From Pseudomonadota bacterium (GTDB lineage Bacteria; Pseudomonadota; Gammaproteobacteria; Burkholderiales; Methylophilaceae), in assembly GCA_023459535.1 (NCBI GenBank), contig JAEWTK010000088.1, forward strand, positions 1 to 7,415: a DNA stretch of 7,415 bases, given 5' to 3'. A program made the translations under genes and the position numbers. The notes beneath the pieces were generated by a model. That model worked only from the letters and a program-made list of their open reading frames with translations, made no database searches and was not told where the DNA came from. Shown here one piece after another: positions 1-7,415 of this stretch (positions within the stretch are counted from its first letter, which is position 1; each line of letters starts with the position of its first letter).

Positions 1-1069
1 GAATGCAAAGTTCGATGCTTATGCCAAGGCTTTCCCTGCAGAAGCTGCAGAATTCAAGCGCCGTATGGCCGGCGAACTGCCAGCCAACTGGAAGCAAGTG
101 ACCGATGCCATGATCGCTGCAACCAATGAAAAGGCAGAAGGCGTTGCCAGCCGTAAAGCTTCACAAAACATCATCGGTGCTCTGGCACCAACACTGCCGG
201 AATTCCTCGGCGGTTCCGCTGACCTGACCGGTTCCAACCTGACCAGCTGCGGCAGCTTTACCCACGTTGACGGCAAGAAGCCCGGCAACTACATCTCCTA
301 CGGTGTACGTGAATTCGGTATGGCCGCAATCATGAACGGTATGGCACTGCATGGCGGTCTGCTGCCATTCGGCGGCACCTTCCACATGTTCTCCGACTAC
401 ATGAAGAACGGCATGCGCATGTCCGCGCTGATGAAACAACGTGTGGTTTATGTGCTGACTCACGATTCCATCGGTCAGGGCGAAGATGGTCCAACCCACC
501 AGCCAGTGGAAAACACCTCCGGCCTGCGTTACATCCCGCGCATGACCGTATGGCGTCCGGGTAGCGCAACTGAAACTGCCGTGGCCTGGGTCTCCGCAGT
601 TGAGAAGACTGATGGTCCAAGCAGTCTGGTGCTGTCCCGTCAGAACCTGCCGGGCATCAAGCATGATACTGCGCACTTTGACCTGATCCGCAAGGGTGGT
701 TATGTGTTCTCCGACGTGGCTGGCAAGGCTGATGTCATCATCATTGCCAACGGTTCCGAGCTGGATCTGGCTGTCAAGGCTGCTGCTGAATTGAATGCCG
801 CTGGTACCAAGGTTCGCGTGGTTTCCATGCCATCTACCAACGTGTTCGATGCACAGGATCAAGCTTACCGCGACAGCGTGCTGACCCCGGGTGTCAAGCG
901 CGTTGCGGTCGAAGCTGCGCACCCTGACTTCTGGCGCAAGTATGTTGGCCTGGAAGGTGCAGTTGTCGGTATCGATACCTTCGGCGAATCCGCACCGGGT
1001 GGCGTGCTGATGAAGCACTTCGGCTTCACCGTTGAAAACGTCGTGAAGACCGTGAAGTCGGTGTTGTAA
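1..1069 (+). CDS. tkt: Transketolase, 3' part (5' end outside window)
   Basis: Transketolase is a cytoplasmic, thiamine-diphosphate-dependent enzyme that moves two-carbon ketol units between sugar phosphates in the pentose phosphate and Calvin pathways. The reading frame is open from base 2 and ends at TAA 1067-1069, giving about 355 residues of an expected ~660-670. The N-terminal diphosphate-binding domain therefore lies upstream. Visible family motifs include ASRKASQN (near 149-172), [11 protein letters not shown], and YGVREFGM with the cofactor-activating Glu codon at 311-313. [18 protein letters not shown] (from about 458) holds the substrate-contacting histidines. The C-terminal domain contains VVSMPST and TFGESAP and ends in FGFTVENVV. 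The segment aligns closely with E. coli TktA as I remember it. All 15 arginine codons in this part are CGC or CGT, suggesting high expression. An intrinsic terminator follows the stop. The internal ATG at 65 is not the real start, because homologous sequence continues upstream of it. Confidence 0.97.
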   Translation, partial: NAKFDAYAKAFPAEAAEFKRRMAGELPANWKQVTDAMIAATNEKAEGVASRKASQNIIGALAPTLPEFLGGSADLTGSNLTSCGSFTHVDGKKPGNYISYGVREFGMAAIMNGMALHGGLLPFGGTFHMFSDYMKNGMRMSALMKQRVVYVLTHDSIGQGEDGPTHQPVENTSGLRYIPRMTVWRPGSATETAVAWVSAVEKTDGPSSLVLSRQNLPGIKHDTAHFDLIRKGGYVFSDVAGKADVIIIANGSELDLAVKAAAELNAAGTKVRVVSMPSTNVFDAQDQAYRDSVLTPGVKRVAVEAAHPDFWRKYVGLEGAVVGIDTFGESAPGGVLMKHFGFTVENVVKTVKSVL

Positions 1070-1087
1070 TTTGAAGTAGTGAGTCTG

Positions 1088-1122
1088 AAAGGGAGCCGGT
1101 CAATTGGCTCCCTTTTTGTTTG
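1088..1122 (+). terminator. Intrinsic terminator after tkt
   Basis: A 7-bp perfect GC-rich stem, GGGAGCC (1091-1097) with GGCTCCC (1106-1112), encloses an 8-nt loop. It can be extended by A-U pairs from AAA 1088-1090. The T-rich tract TTTTTGTTTG (1113-1122) follows directly. This is the classic Rho-independent layout, 19 nt after the tkt stop and only 18 nt before the gap start. It probably ends most tkt transcripts, with some read-through into gap. Confidence 0.85.
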
Positions 1123-1125
1123 TGA

Positions 1126-2142
<1,017 letters not shown>

Positions 2143-2170
2143 AGAGATTTAAGAGCAAAGGAAGTTCAGC

Positions 2171-3352
2171 ATGTCTGTAATCAAAATGACCGACCTCGAT
2201 TTGCGAGGCAAGCGCGTATTTATCCGTTCCGACCTGAACGTCCCGGTCAAGGATGGCAAGGTGACTTCCGATGCCCGTATCACCGCCTCCTTGCCGACCA
2301 TCGAATTCGCCCTGAAGGCGGGTGCAAAGGTCATGGTGACCTCCCATCTCGGGCGTCCGGAAGAAGGCGTGTTTTCTGCGGAAAATTCGTTGCAGCCGGT
2401 AGCCGATGTGATGGCCGCCAAACTGGGCAAACCGGTACGCCTGGTCAGGGACTGGGTGGACGGCGGTTTTGAGGTGGCTGAAGGTGAGCTGGTGTTGCTG
2501 GAAAACTGCCGGTTCAATCAAGGCGAAAAGAAGAGCCTCGATGAAACGTCACAGAAATACGCCAGACTTTGCGATGTATTCGTCATGGATGCTTTCGGTA
2601 CCGCGCACCGTGCCGAAGCCTCGACCCACGGCATTGCCAGATTCGCGCCGGTGGCCGCTGCGGGCTTGCTGTTGGTGGAAGAGTTGGATGCGCTGACCAA
2701 GGCCTTGCTCAATCCCGCTCGTCCCATGGTGGCGATTGTCGGCGGCAGCAAGGTTTCGACCAAGCTGACCGTGCTGGAAAGCCTGGCAGAGAAGGTCGAT
2801 CAGCTGGTGGTCGGCGGCGGCATCGCCAACACCTTCCTCAAGGCGGCCGGGCATGAGGTCGGCAAGTCCCTGTGTGAAGACGAATTGGTGCCGACCGCGA
2901 AGATGTTGATGGAGAAAATGTCCAAACGTGGTGCAGCGGTGCCGATTGCCATCGATGTGGTTTGTGGCAAACAGTTTGACCAGAATGAGCCGGCAGTCTT
3001 GAAGGACGCGGCTGACGTAGCTGCCGACGACATGATTTTCGATATTGGTCCGAAATCTGCTAAAGAATTAGCGGATATCATCATGCAAGCTGGTACAGTG
3101 GTTTGGAATGGCCCGGTCGGCGTGTTCGAATTCGACCAGTTCGGCGCCGGGACCAAGACGATTGCCGACGCCATTGCCAAAACCAGTGCGTTTACACTGG
3201 CAGGCGGTGGCGACACGATTGCCGCAATTCAGAAATATGACATTTACGACCAGGTGTCCTATATTTCTACAGCAGGGGGTGCGTTCCTCGAGTTTCTGGA
3301 AGGCAAGAAATTGCCGGCCGTAGAAATCCTGGAACAACGCGCCAAAGGCTGA
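2171..3352 (+). CDS. pgk: Phosphoglycerate kinase
   Basis: This cytoplasmic enzyme moves the acyl phosphate of 1,3-bisphosphoglycerate to ADP, the first ATP-yielding step of lower glycolysis; it runs in reverse in carbon fixation or gluconeogenesis. At 393 residues it is the typical bacterial length. The N-terminal substrate domain shows RSDLNVPV (19-26), Arg36, the loop HLGRP (59-63), Arg114 in ENCRF, and [12 protein letters not shown] (140-151) with Arg147. The C-terminal nucleotide domain shows GGSKVSTKL (191-199), GGGIANTFL (215-223), WNGPVGVFE (312-320) and GGGDTIAAI (345-353). The Asn common before DAFG is Met139 here. It lies 28 nt after gap, with AGGA (2159-2162) 8 nt before the ATG, and is closed by an intrinsic terminator. 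A gap-pgk transcript is the simplest reading. Confidence 0.98.
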   Translation: MSVIKMTDLDLRGKRVFIRSDLNVPVKDGKVTSDARITASLPTIEFALKAGAKVMVTSHLGRPEEGVFSAENSLQPVADVMAAKLGKPVRLVRDWVDGGFEVAEGELVLLENCRFNQGEKKSLDETSQKYARLCDVFVMDAFGTAHRAEASTHGIARFAPVAAAGLLLVEELDALTKALLNPARPMVAIVGGSKVSTKLTVLESLAEKVDQLVVGGGIANTFLKAAGHEVGKSLCEDELVPTAKMLMEKMSKRGAAVPIAIDVVCGKQFDQNEPAVLKDAADVAADDMIFDIGPKSAKELADIIMQAGTVVWNGPVGVFEFDQFGAGTKTIADAIAKTSAFTLAGGGDTIAAIQKYDIYDQVSYISTAGGAFLEFLEGKKLPAVEILEQRAKG

Positions 3353-3374
3353 GTCCTTTTCAAGTCGCAATCCG

Positions 3375-3400
3375 AAGGGGCTCGTGAGGGTCCCTTTTTT
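3375..3400 (+). terminator. Intrinsic terminator after pgk
   Basis: AAGGGGCTC (3375-3383) can pair with GGGTCCCTT (3388-3396) across a GTGA loop. The 9-bp stem includes two G-U pairs and runs into six Ts (3395-3400). It begins 23 nt after the pgk stop and ends 27 nt before pyk. It should end much of the gap-pgk message. Confidence 0.8.
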
Positions 3401-3417
3401 ATCATCTATTGGCGGTC

Positions 3418-3421
3418 AGGA
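3418..3421 (+). promoter_or_regulatory. Ribosome binding site that fixes the pyk TTG start
   Basis: AGGA sits 6 nt before the TTG at 3428-3430. No in-frame ATG or GTG lies between the preceding terminator and this codon. The next in-frame ATG (codon 25) would remove the conserved first strand TKIVATLGPASS. The TTG is therefore the supported start. Confidence 0.7.
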
Positions 3422-3427
3422 AATCAT

Positions 3428-4849
3428 TTGAGCATACGCAAAACCAAAATTGTTGCCACACTCGGCCCGGCTTCCAGCAGTGAGGAAATCATCGCGCGCA
3501 TGATCGTCGCCGGTGTCGATGTCGTGAGGCTCAACTTTTCGCACGGCAGTGCAGAGGAGCATATACAGCGTGCGGCGCTGGTGCGATCGATTGCCGTCAA
3601 GCTTGGCCGCCCGGTCGGTGTGTTGTGTGACCTGCAGGGGCCGAAGATCCGCATCGGTAAATTTGAGCAGGGCAGTATCAGTTTACAGACCGGCGACAAA
3701 TTCATTCTGGATGCCGAATGCGCTTCGGGTAACCAGCAGCGGGTCGGTCTTGATTACAAGACCCTGCCGCAGGAAGTTGAGCCTGGCGCCGTGTTGCTGC
3801 TAGACGACGGACGCGTGGTTATGTCGGTGGACCGTGTGGAGAAGTCTAGCGTTTACTGCACCGTGGTTACCGGCGGCGTGCTGTCCAACAACAAGGGCAT
3901 CAACCGGCAGGGCGGCGGGCTCTCGGCAGCAGCATTGACCGACAAGGACAAGCAGGATATCAAGACCGCAGTGGCACTGGAGGCCGATTTTATCGCGCTT
4001 TCCTTTCCGCGTAGCGGCAAGGACGTGCTGGATGCCCGTAAACTCGTCCGAAAAGCCGGCGGTACTGCCAGCATCGTCGCCAAGATCGAGCGTGCAGAAG
4101 CGATCGAGGCGCTGGAAGAGATCATCGATGCCTCCGATGTGATCATGGTGGCGCGCGGGGATCTGGGGGTGGAAGTCGGCGATGCCGTTGTGCCAGGATT
4201 GCAGAAGCGCATGATCCGCATGGCGCGGGCGCGGAACAAGGTGGTGATCACGGCGACCCAGATGATGGAATCAATGATCAACAATCCGATCCCGACCCGG
4301 GCTGAGGTTTCGGATGTAGCCAACGCAGTGCTGGACGGCACCGATGCCGTGATGCTGTCGGCCGAAAGCGCAATTGGGCAGTATCCGCTGCAGGCGGTAT
4401 CGGCCATGCATCGTGTCTGTCTCGAAGCGGAGCGGGAGTATCTGGCCCAGGATAACGCGCAACGCAATCCTGTGGAGTTTCAGCGCGTGGATGAAGCTAT
4501 TGCGATGGCTGCCATCTATACCGCGAGGCATCTGAGGGTCAAGGCGATTGCGGCATTGACGCAGTCTGGTGCATCGGCCCAGTGGCTCTCGCGTGGTGAT
4601 GCTGAAGTGCCGATTTACGCCTTGTCGCCGGAAAAGACCGCCAGACGCAAGCTTACGCTATATCGCGGTGTTTACCCGTTTCCGATCGATCAATCCGACA
4701 AGGATCGGGACATGATTTTGCGCGAGATGGAGAATACGCTGTTACGGCATGCCGTGATTCAAAAGGGCGATCTGGTGCTGCTGACTTTTGGCGAACCGAT
4801 CGGCGAGGCGGGGGATACCAATACCATGCGAATCATCAGGGTGGCCTGA
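3428..4849 (+). CDS. pyk: Pyruvate kinase, TTG start
   Basis: Pyruvate kinase turns phosphoenolpyruvate and ADP into pyruvate and ATP in the cytoplasm, the irreversible last step of glycolysis. At 473 residues it is of typical bacterial length. The barrel domain begins with TKIVATLGPASS (6-17) and RLNFSHG (34-40). The lid domain spans roughly 72-170. Lys219 in IVAKIERAEA is the catalytic lysine, followed by Glu221 and MVARGDLGVEV (240-250) with the metal-binding Glu/Asp pair. TATQMMESM and the helix around PTRAEVSDVANA (289-300) follow. The C-terminal regulatory domain runs from about 355. Residues 68-76, DLQGPKIRI, carry the Leu/Gln/Lys/Ile set of K+-independent pyruvate kinases. The gene starts with TTG and uses rare AGG arginine codons four times, unlike tkt. 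The usual next gene in this cluster, fba, is missing. No terminator is obvious after the stop. Confidence 0.97.
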   Translation: MSIRKTKIVATLGPASSSEEIIARMIVAGVDVVRLNFSHGSAEEHIQRAALVRSIAVKLGRPVGVLCDLQGPKIRIGKFEQGSISLQTGDKFILDAECASGNQQRVGLDYKTLPQEVEPGAVLLLDDGRVVMSVDRVEKSSVYCTVVTGGVLSNNKGINRQGGGLSAAALTDKDKQDIKTAVALEADFIALSFPRSGKDVLDARKLVRKAGGTASIVAKIERAEAIEALEEIIDASDVIMVARGDLGVEVGDAVVPGLQKRMIRMARARNKVVITATQMMESMINNPIPTRAEVSDVANAVLDGTDAVMLSAESAIGQYPLQAVSAMHRVCLEAEREYLAQDNAQRNPVEFQRVDEAIAMAAIYTARHLRVKAIAALTQSGASAQWLSRGDAEVPIYALSPEKTARRKLTLYRGVYPFPIDQSDKDRDMILREMENTLLRHAVIQKGDLVLLTFGEPIGEAGDTNTMRIIRVA

Positions 4850-4936
4850 ACGATCGACCTGAAATGCTGATAAAAAGGTATGAGTTAGGGCCATTGTGCA
4901 ATAAAATAAGCCTCCCTAAGTGAGACCAGTAAAGTC

Positions 4937-5836
4937 ATGCAGCCTCTACTCAAAAGTCATATTTCCAGCCTCAAGCTCATCAATCAGGGCAAGGTGCGCG
5001 ACATTTATGATGTCGATGCCCGTACCATGCTGCTGGTAGCCACGGACCGGCTCTCTGCCTTCGATGTGGTATTGCCGACACCGATCCGTGACAAGGGGGC
5101 CATCCTGACCCAGATTGCCAATTTCTGGTTCGAGAAGCTGAGCCACATCGTACCGAATCATCTGACCGGAATAGATCCGCAATCGCTGGTGCAGGATGAT
5201 GCTGAAAAAGCCCAGCTCGGCAAACGTGCCATCGTTGTGAAGAAGCTGAAGCCTTTGCCGATCGAAGCTATCGTGCGCGGCTATCTGGTGGGGTCAGGCT
5301 GGAAGGAATACAAGGCCAGCGGTACGGTATGCGGCATTCCGTTGCCTGTCGGTCTGCAGGAAGCCTCCGTATTGCCGGAGCCGATATTCACTCCGTCGAG
5401 CAAGGCCGAGGTCGGAGATCACGATATCAATATCACCCATAGCCAGGCAGCAGAGCTTCTGGGCCAGGATCTCGCCAAGACCGTGGCTAATGTCAGTATC
5501 CGGCTTTACAAGGAGGCGGCGCAATATGCCCTGACTCGCGGCATCATCATTGCCGATACCAAATTTGAATTCGGTCTGGACGACAGCGGCCAGCTCTATC
5601 TGATCGATGAGGTGCTGACCCCGGATTCCTCACGTTTTTGGCCTGCGGACCAGTATGCGGTCGGCAAGAACCCACCCAGCTATGACAAGCAGTATGTGCG
5701 TGACTGGCTGGAATCTACCGGCTGGGACAAGACGCCGCCAGGACCTGAGTTGCCGGCAGATGTGGCAGAGAAAACCAGCGAGAAATATCGTGAAGCGTTT
5801 TTCAAGCTGACAGGAACTGAATTCACCCCAGATTGA
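4937..5836 (+). CDS. purC: Phosphoribosylaminoimidazole-succinocarboxamide (SAICAR) synthase
   Basis: PurC joins CAIR and aspartate using ATP to give SAICAR in de novo purine synthesis, in the cytoplasm. At 299 residues it is the long form, unlike the roughly 237-residue E. coli enzyme. Visible motifs are [10 protein letters not shown] (18-27), the nucleotide-site segment [12 protein letters not shown] (36-47), [17 protein letters not shown] (110-126), [17 protein letters not shown] (148-164), IADTKFEFG (205-213) and [14 protein letters not shown] (222-235). The 87-nt leader shows no strong Shine-Dalgarno sequence and no clear terminator for pyk. The ATG at 4937 is chosen because the family's N-terminal beta strand starts soon after it. 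The stop overlaps the next gene by 4 nt, so purC heads a coupled unit with the DUF1232 and carbonic anhydrase genes. The genes purE and purK, which make its substrate, are not in the window. Confidence 0.97.
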   Translation: MQPLLKSHISSLKLINQGKVRDIYDVDARTMLLVATDRLSAFDVVLPTPIRDKGAILTQIANFWFEKLSHIVPNHLTGIDPQSLVQDDAEKAQLGKRAIVVKKLKPLPIEAIVRGYLVGSGWKEYKASGTVCGIPLPVGLQEASVLPEPIFTPSSKAEVGDHDINITHSQAAELLGQDLAKTVANVSIRLYKEAAQYALTRGIIIADTKFEFGLDDSGQLYLIDEVLTPDSSRFWPADQYAVGKNPPSYDKQYVRDWLESTGWDKTPPGPELPADVAEKTSEKYREAFFKLTGTEFTPD

Positions 5837-6126
5837 AATTGCATCCGCGACTGCAACACATCGCACAGCACCTGAAGTCAGAGCTGGTGCTCTACCAGCG
5901 TGTGGTGCGTCATCCACGAACCCCGAGAATGGCCAAATTGCTGTTATGGCTGGCAGTGGCCTATGTGTTGCTGCCATTTGACCTGATTCCGGATTTCATC
6001 CCGCTGATCGGTCAGCTGGATGATTTGATTGTGGTACCCGGATTGATATATTTAGCGCTGAAACTCATTCCAGAGGAGCTGGTTGAAGAATGCAGGGCGC
6101 AAATCAAGGAAAGCAGTGAGTTATGA
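5833..6126 (+). CDS. Small DUF1232 (YkvA-type) membrane-associated protein
   Basis: This is a 97-residue protein of unknown function. It carries the DUF1232 core: [20 protein letters not shown] (28-47), then [10 protein letters not shown] (48-57), Gly60, LDDLIVVPG (62-70) and a C-terminal helix with LKLIPEEL (76-83). The stretch around residues 36-49 is hydrophobic enough for a membrane segment, and a second hydrophobic stretch covers 65-79. The end is charged ([13 protein letters not shown]). The proposed start is a TTG whose last bases form the purC stop (TTGA 5833-5836), implying translational coupling. A second TTG, two codons on (5839), is an alternative. The first in-frame ATG, at residue 33, would cut into the conserved domain. 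Its own stop overlaps the carbonic anhydrase ATG. The family assignment is firm; the role is not known, and the neighbours do not define it. Confidence 0.88.
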   Translation: MKLHPRLQHIAQHLKSELVLYQRVVRHPRTPRMAKLLLWLAVAYVLLPFDLIPDFIPLIGQLDDLIVVPGLIYLALKLIPEELVEECRAQIKESSEL

Positions 6127-6761
6127 GCGATATGGAAAAACTGGTCGATGGTTATCGGCGTTTTCATGAACACTATTTTGCCGCTGAAGGGCAGGAGCTG
6201 TTTGCCGAGCTGGCCATGGGTCAGAGCCCCAGTACGCTGGTGATCGCCTGTTCGGATTCGCGTGTGGATCCGGCACTGGTCATGGATTGCAAACCCGGCG
6301 ACCTGTTTGTGGTGCGCAATGTGGCGAATCTGGTGCCGCCCTATGAAAAGGGTGGCGGTTATCACGGTGTCAGCGCGGCACTGGAGTTCGCCGTCTGTGC
6401 TTTGGGCGTGGAGGATATTATCGTGCAGGGGCATCGGCAGTGTGGCGGTATTAAGGCCCTGTTCGAAGGCGTGCCGGAGGGAATGGATGGTGAGTTCATC
6501 AAACCCTGGGTCAACATGGCCAAACGTGCAGCCGAGCGTGTGCGGGAAGACTATCCGCAGGCGACTGCTGATGAAAATTTGTGCAACTGCGAGATGGCTG
6601 GCATTCTGGTTTCGCTGGAAAACCTCCGCACCTTCCCGTTCATACAGAACCGTATGCAACAAAACCGGCTCAAGCTGCACGGCTGGTATTTCGATATCGT
6701 CAGCGGCGAGATGCATGCCTATAATGCGGACAATCTCAAATTCGAGCCCCTGATTGCCTGA
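6123..6761 (+). CDS. can: Beta-class carbonic anhydrase
   Basis: This zinc enzyme interconverts CO2 and bicarbonate. At 212 residues it has the usual length of bacterial beta-class enzymes and shows no signal peptide, so it should be cytoplasmic. Zinc ligands and active-site residues are clear: Cys43, Asp45 and Arg47 in CSDSR (43-47), and His104 and Cys107 in GHRQCGG (103-109). VVRNVANLVPP (63-73) and HGVSAALEFAV (81-91) are also typical. The family's usual HSxCG reads HRQCG here. The ATG overlaps the DUF1232 stop (ATGA 6123-6126). AAGGA at 6106-6110 lies 12 nt upstream, rather far, so coupling may aid initiation; Met4 (6132) is an alternative start. Bicarbonate supply to carboxylation steps, including the one that makes PurC's substrate, would fit the context, but that is inference. 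The symbol can follows E. coli usage. Confidence 0.94.
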   Translation: MSDMEKLVDGYRRFHEHYFAAEGQELFAELAMGQSPSTLVIACSDSRVDPALVMDCKPGDLFVVRNVANLVPPYEKGGGYHGVSAALEFAVCALGVEDIIVQGHRQCGGIKALFEGVPEGMDGEFIKPWVNMAKRAAERVREDYPQATADENLCNCEMAGILVSLENLRTFPFIQNRMQQNRLKLHGWYFDIVSGEMHAYNADNLKFEPLIA

Positions 6762-6781
6762 TTTTGCGCGTTTGATTCGCG

Positions 6782-6787
6782 TATAAT
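6782..6787 (+). promoter_or_regulatory. Candidate -10 box of the ppa promoter
   Basis: A perfect TATAAT lies 20 nt after the carbonic anhydrase stop and 27 nt before the ppa start. This predicts transcription starting near 6794 with a leader of about 20 nt that contains only the ribosome binding site. No good -35 hexamer is present at 16-18 bp; the best-spaced hexamer, TGATTT at 6759-6764, is poor. The call rests on the -10 box and its position. Confidence 0.55.
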
Positions 6788-6801
6788 CACGTATTTTTCG
6801 C

Positions 6802-6805
6802 AGGA
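6802..6805 (+). promoter_or_regulatory. ppa ribosome binding site
   Basis: AGGA within CAGGAAACAG lies 9 nt before the ATG at 6815. It supports that start over any internal methionine. Confidence 0.7.
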
Positions 6806-6814
6806 AACAGCAAT

Positions 6815-7363
6815 ATGTCACTCAATCTGGTGCCTTCCGGCAAATCCCTGCCGGATGATTTCAACGTTATCATCGAAATTCCCATGCAGGGCGACCCCGT
6901 CAAATACGAAGTGGACAAGGATAGCGGCGCGATTTTTGTCGATCGTTTCATGGGAACTGCCATGCAGTATCCGACCAACTACGGTTATATCCCGCACACA
7001 CTGTCTGAGGATGGCGACCCGGTTGACGTGCTGGTGCTGACCCCGGTGCCGTTGCTGCCCGGCGTTGTAGTGCGTTGCCGTCCGCTTGGCGTGCTGAAAA
7101 TGACGGATGAAGCCGGTCCGGATGCCAAGGTCTTTGCCGTGCCGGTCGAGAAGGTGTGCGGGCTGTATAACCACCTCAAGACCTATAAGGACGTCTCGGA
7201 ATGGCGCCTGAACATCATTGCCCACTTCTTTGAGCACTACAAGGATCTGGACAAGGGCAAGTGGGTCAAGATCGATGGCTGGGAAGGCATAGAAGAAGCC
7301 TGCAAGGAAATTCTCTCCGGTGTTGAAAGATTCAACAAGGCAAAAGTCAAGCCGGCATTCTGA
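6815..7363 (+). CDS. ppa: Inorganic pyrophosphatase, family I
   Basis: Ppa hydrolyses pyrophosphate to two phosphates in the cytoplasm, pulling nucleotide, nucleic acid and aminoacyl-tRNA synthesis forward. At 182 residues it matches the compact hexameric bacterial family I. Active-site residues line up one position after the E. coli numbering: Glu21, Lys30, Arg44, Tyr56, the metal-binding signature DGDPVDV (66-72) with Asp66, Asp68 and Asp71, Asp98, Asp103 and Lys105, and Tyr142-Lys143. The protein starts MSLNLVPSG and ends KVKPAF, so it appears complete. A TATAAT box and a good ribosome binding site just upstream suggest independent transcription, although read-through from the purC unit is possible because no terminator separates them. 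A terminator-like hairpin follows. Confidence 0.98.
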   Translation: MSLNLVPSGKSLPDDFNVIIEIPMQGDPVKYEVDKDSGAIFVDRFMGTAMQYPTNYGYIPHTLSEDGDPVDVLVLTPVPLLPGVVVRCRPLGVLKMTDEAGPDAKVFAVPVEKVCGLYNHLKTYKDVSEWRLNIIAHFFEHYKDLDKGKWVKIDGWEGIEEACKEILSGVERFNKAKVKPAF

Positions 7364-7392
7364 TTGTTTGCACCATCAGATGAAACGCAAAT

Positions 7393-7415
7393 AAAAAGGG
7401 CGGCCATCAGGCCGC
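7393..7415 (+). terminator. Probable terminator after ppa, cut by the window edge
   Basis: GCGGCC (7400-7405) and GGCCGC (7410-7415) form a perfect 6-bp stem around an ATCA loop. The preceding AAAAAGG (7393-7399) would extend the stem if CCTTTTT follows outside the window. With that tract it would be an intrinsic terminator; the A-run would also serve a gene arriving from the other side. The T-tract itself cannot be seen. Confidence 0.65.

Noticed and set aside
161..1018. A 285-codon open frame on the minus strand across tkt
   Set aside because: It lies wholly opposite a strongly conserved transketolase frame, its translation matches no family I recognise, and it has no upstream signals. It is a shadow of the biased codon use in tkt.
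1062..1070. Extended -10-like TGTTGTAAT at the end of tkt as a gap promoter
   Set aside because: It overlaps the last tkt codons, has no good -35 sequence, and any transcript would meet the terminator at once. It is too weak to list.
3400..3405. TATCAT as a -10 box for pyk
   Set aside because: It lies directly in the T-tract of the pgk terminator, and the position for a -35 element is occupied by the hairpin, with no resemblance to TTGACA.
3853..4467. A 204-codon minus-strand open frame inside pyk
   Set aside because: It is Ser/Ala/Arg-rich low-complexity translation opposite conserved catalytic motifs of pyruvate kinase, with no independent support.
4885..4919. Inverted repeat TTAGGG / CCCTAA with a 23-nt spacer upstream of purC, enclosing a TAAAAT box
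   Set aside because: A 6-bp inverted repeat with free spacing is expected about once by chance in an 87-nt region. The TAAAAT lacks a -35 partner at 16-18 bp, so neither an operator nor a promoter can be claimed.
6012..6821. A 269-codon minus-strand open frame across the DUF1232 and carbonic anhydrase genes
   Set aside because: It spans two well-supported coupled genes and its product shows no recognisable domain. It is best explained as an antisense shadow.

Overview
The window is a compact stretch of bacterial housekeeping DNA with every gene on the + strand. It holds the 3' half of a transketolase gene (tkt), then gap, pgk, pyk, purC, a small DUF1232 gene, a beta-class carbonic anhydrase gene and ppa. 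It ends inside what looks like the ppa terminator. The order tkt-gap-pgk-pyk followed by purC is the glycolysis/Calvin-cycle cluster typical of Betaproteobacteria. By eye the base composition is moderately GC-rich. Together with the protein flavour (long-form PurC, the pgk variant [14 protein letters not shown]) this suggests a betaproteobacterium, perhaps in the Nitrosomonadales or among methylotroph or iron-oxidiser relatives. The sequence alone does not settle the genus.

Layout. Bases 1-1069 are the C-terminal part of transketolase, closed by a clear intrinsic terminator (about 1088-1122). gap (1141-2142) and pgk (2171-3352) form a pair 28 nt apart with similar Shine-Dalgarno regions, closed by a second intrinsic terminator (3375-3400). 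pyk (3428-4849) starts with TTG. An 87-nt spacer without a visible terminator leads to purC (4937-5836). purC, the DUF1232 gene (5833-6126) and the carbonic anhydrase gene (6123-6761) are chained by two 4-nt stop/start overlaps (TTGA, ATGA), so they are almost certainly one transcript. ppa (6815-7363) has its own perfect TATAAT box and a good ribosome binding site. No intergenic stretch exceeds about 90 nt, and I see no RNA genes, mobile elements, CRISPR arrays or phage genes.

How the genes work together. Tkt rearranges sugar phosphates in the pentose phosphate or Calvin pathway. Gap, Pgk and Pyk carry triose phosphate to pyruvate; Gap and Pgk also run in reverse in gluconeogenesis or CO2 fixation. 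PurC performs the step after AIR carboxylation in purine synthesis, carbonic anhydrase interconverts CO2 and bicarbonate, and Ppa removes the pyrophosphate released by biosynthesis.

I found no convincing undescribed system. The points most worth a second look are the tightly coupled purC-DUF1232-carbonic anhydrase unit, the absence of fba from its usual place between pyk and purC, the two terminators inside the cluster, and the sharp difference in arginine codon use between tkt and pyk.
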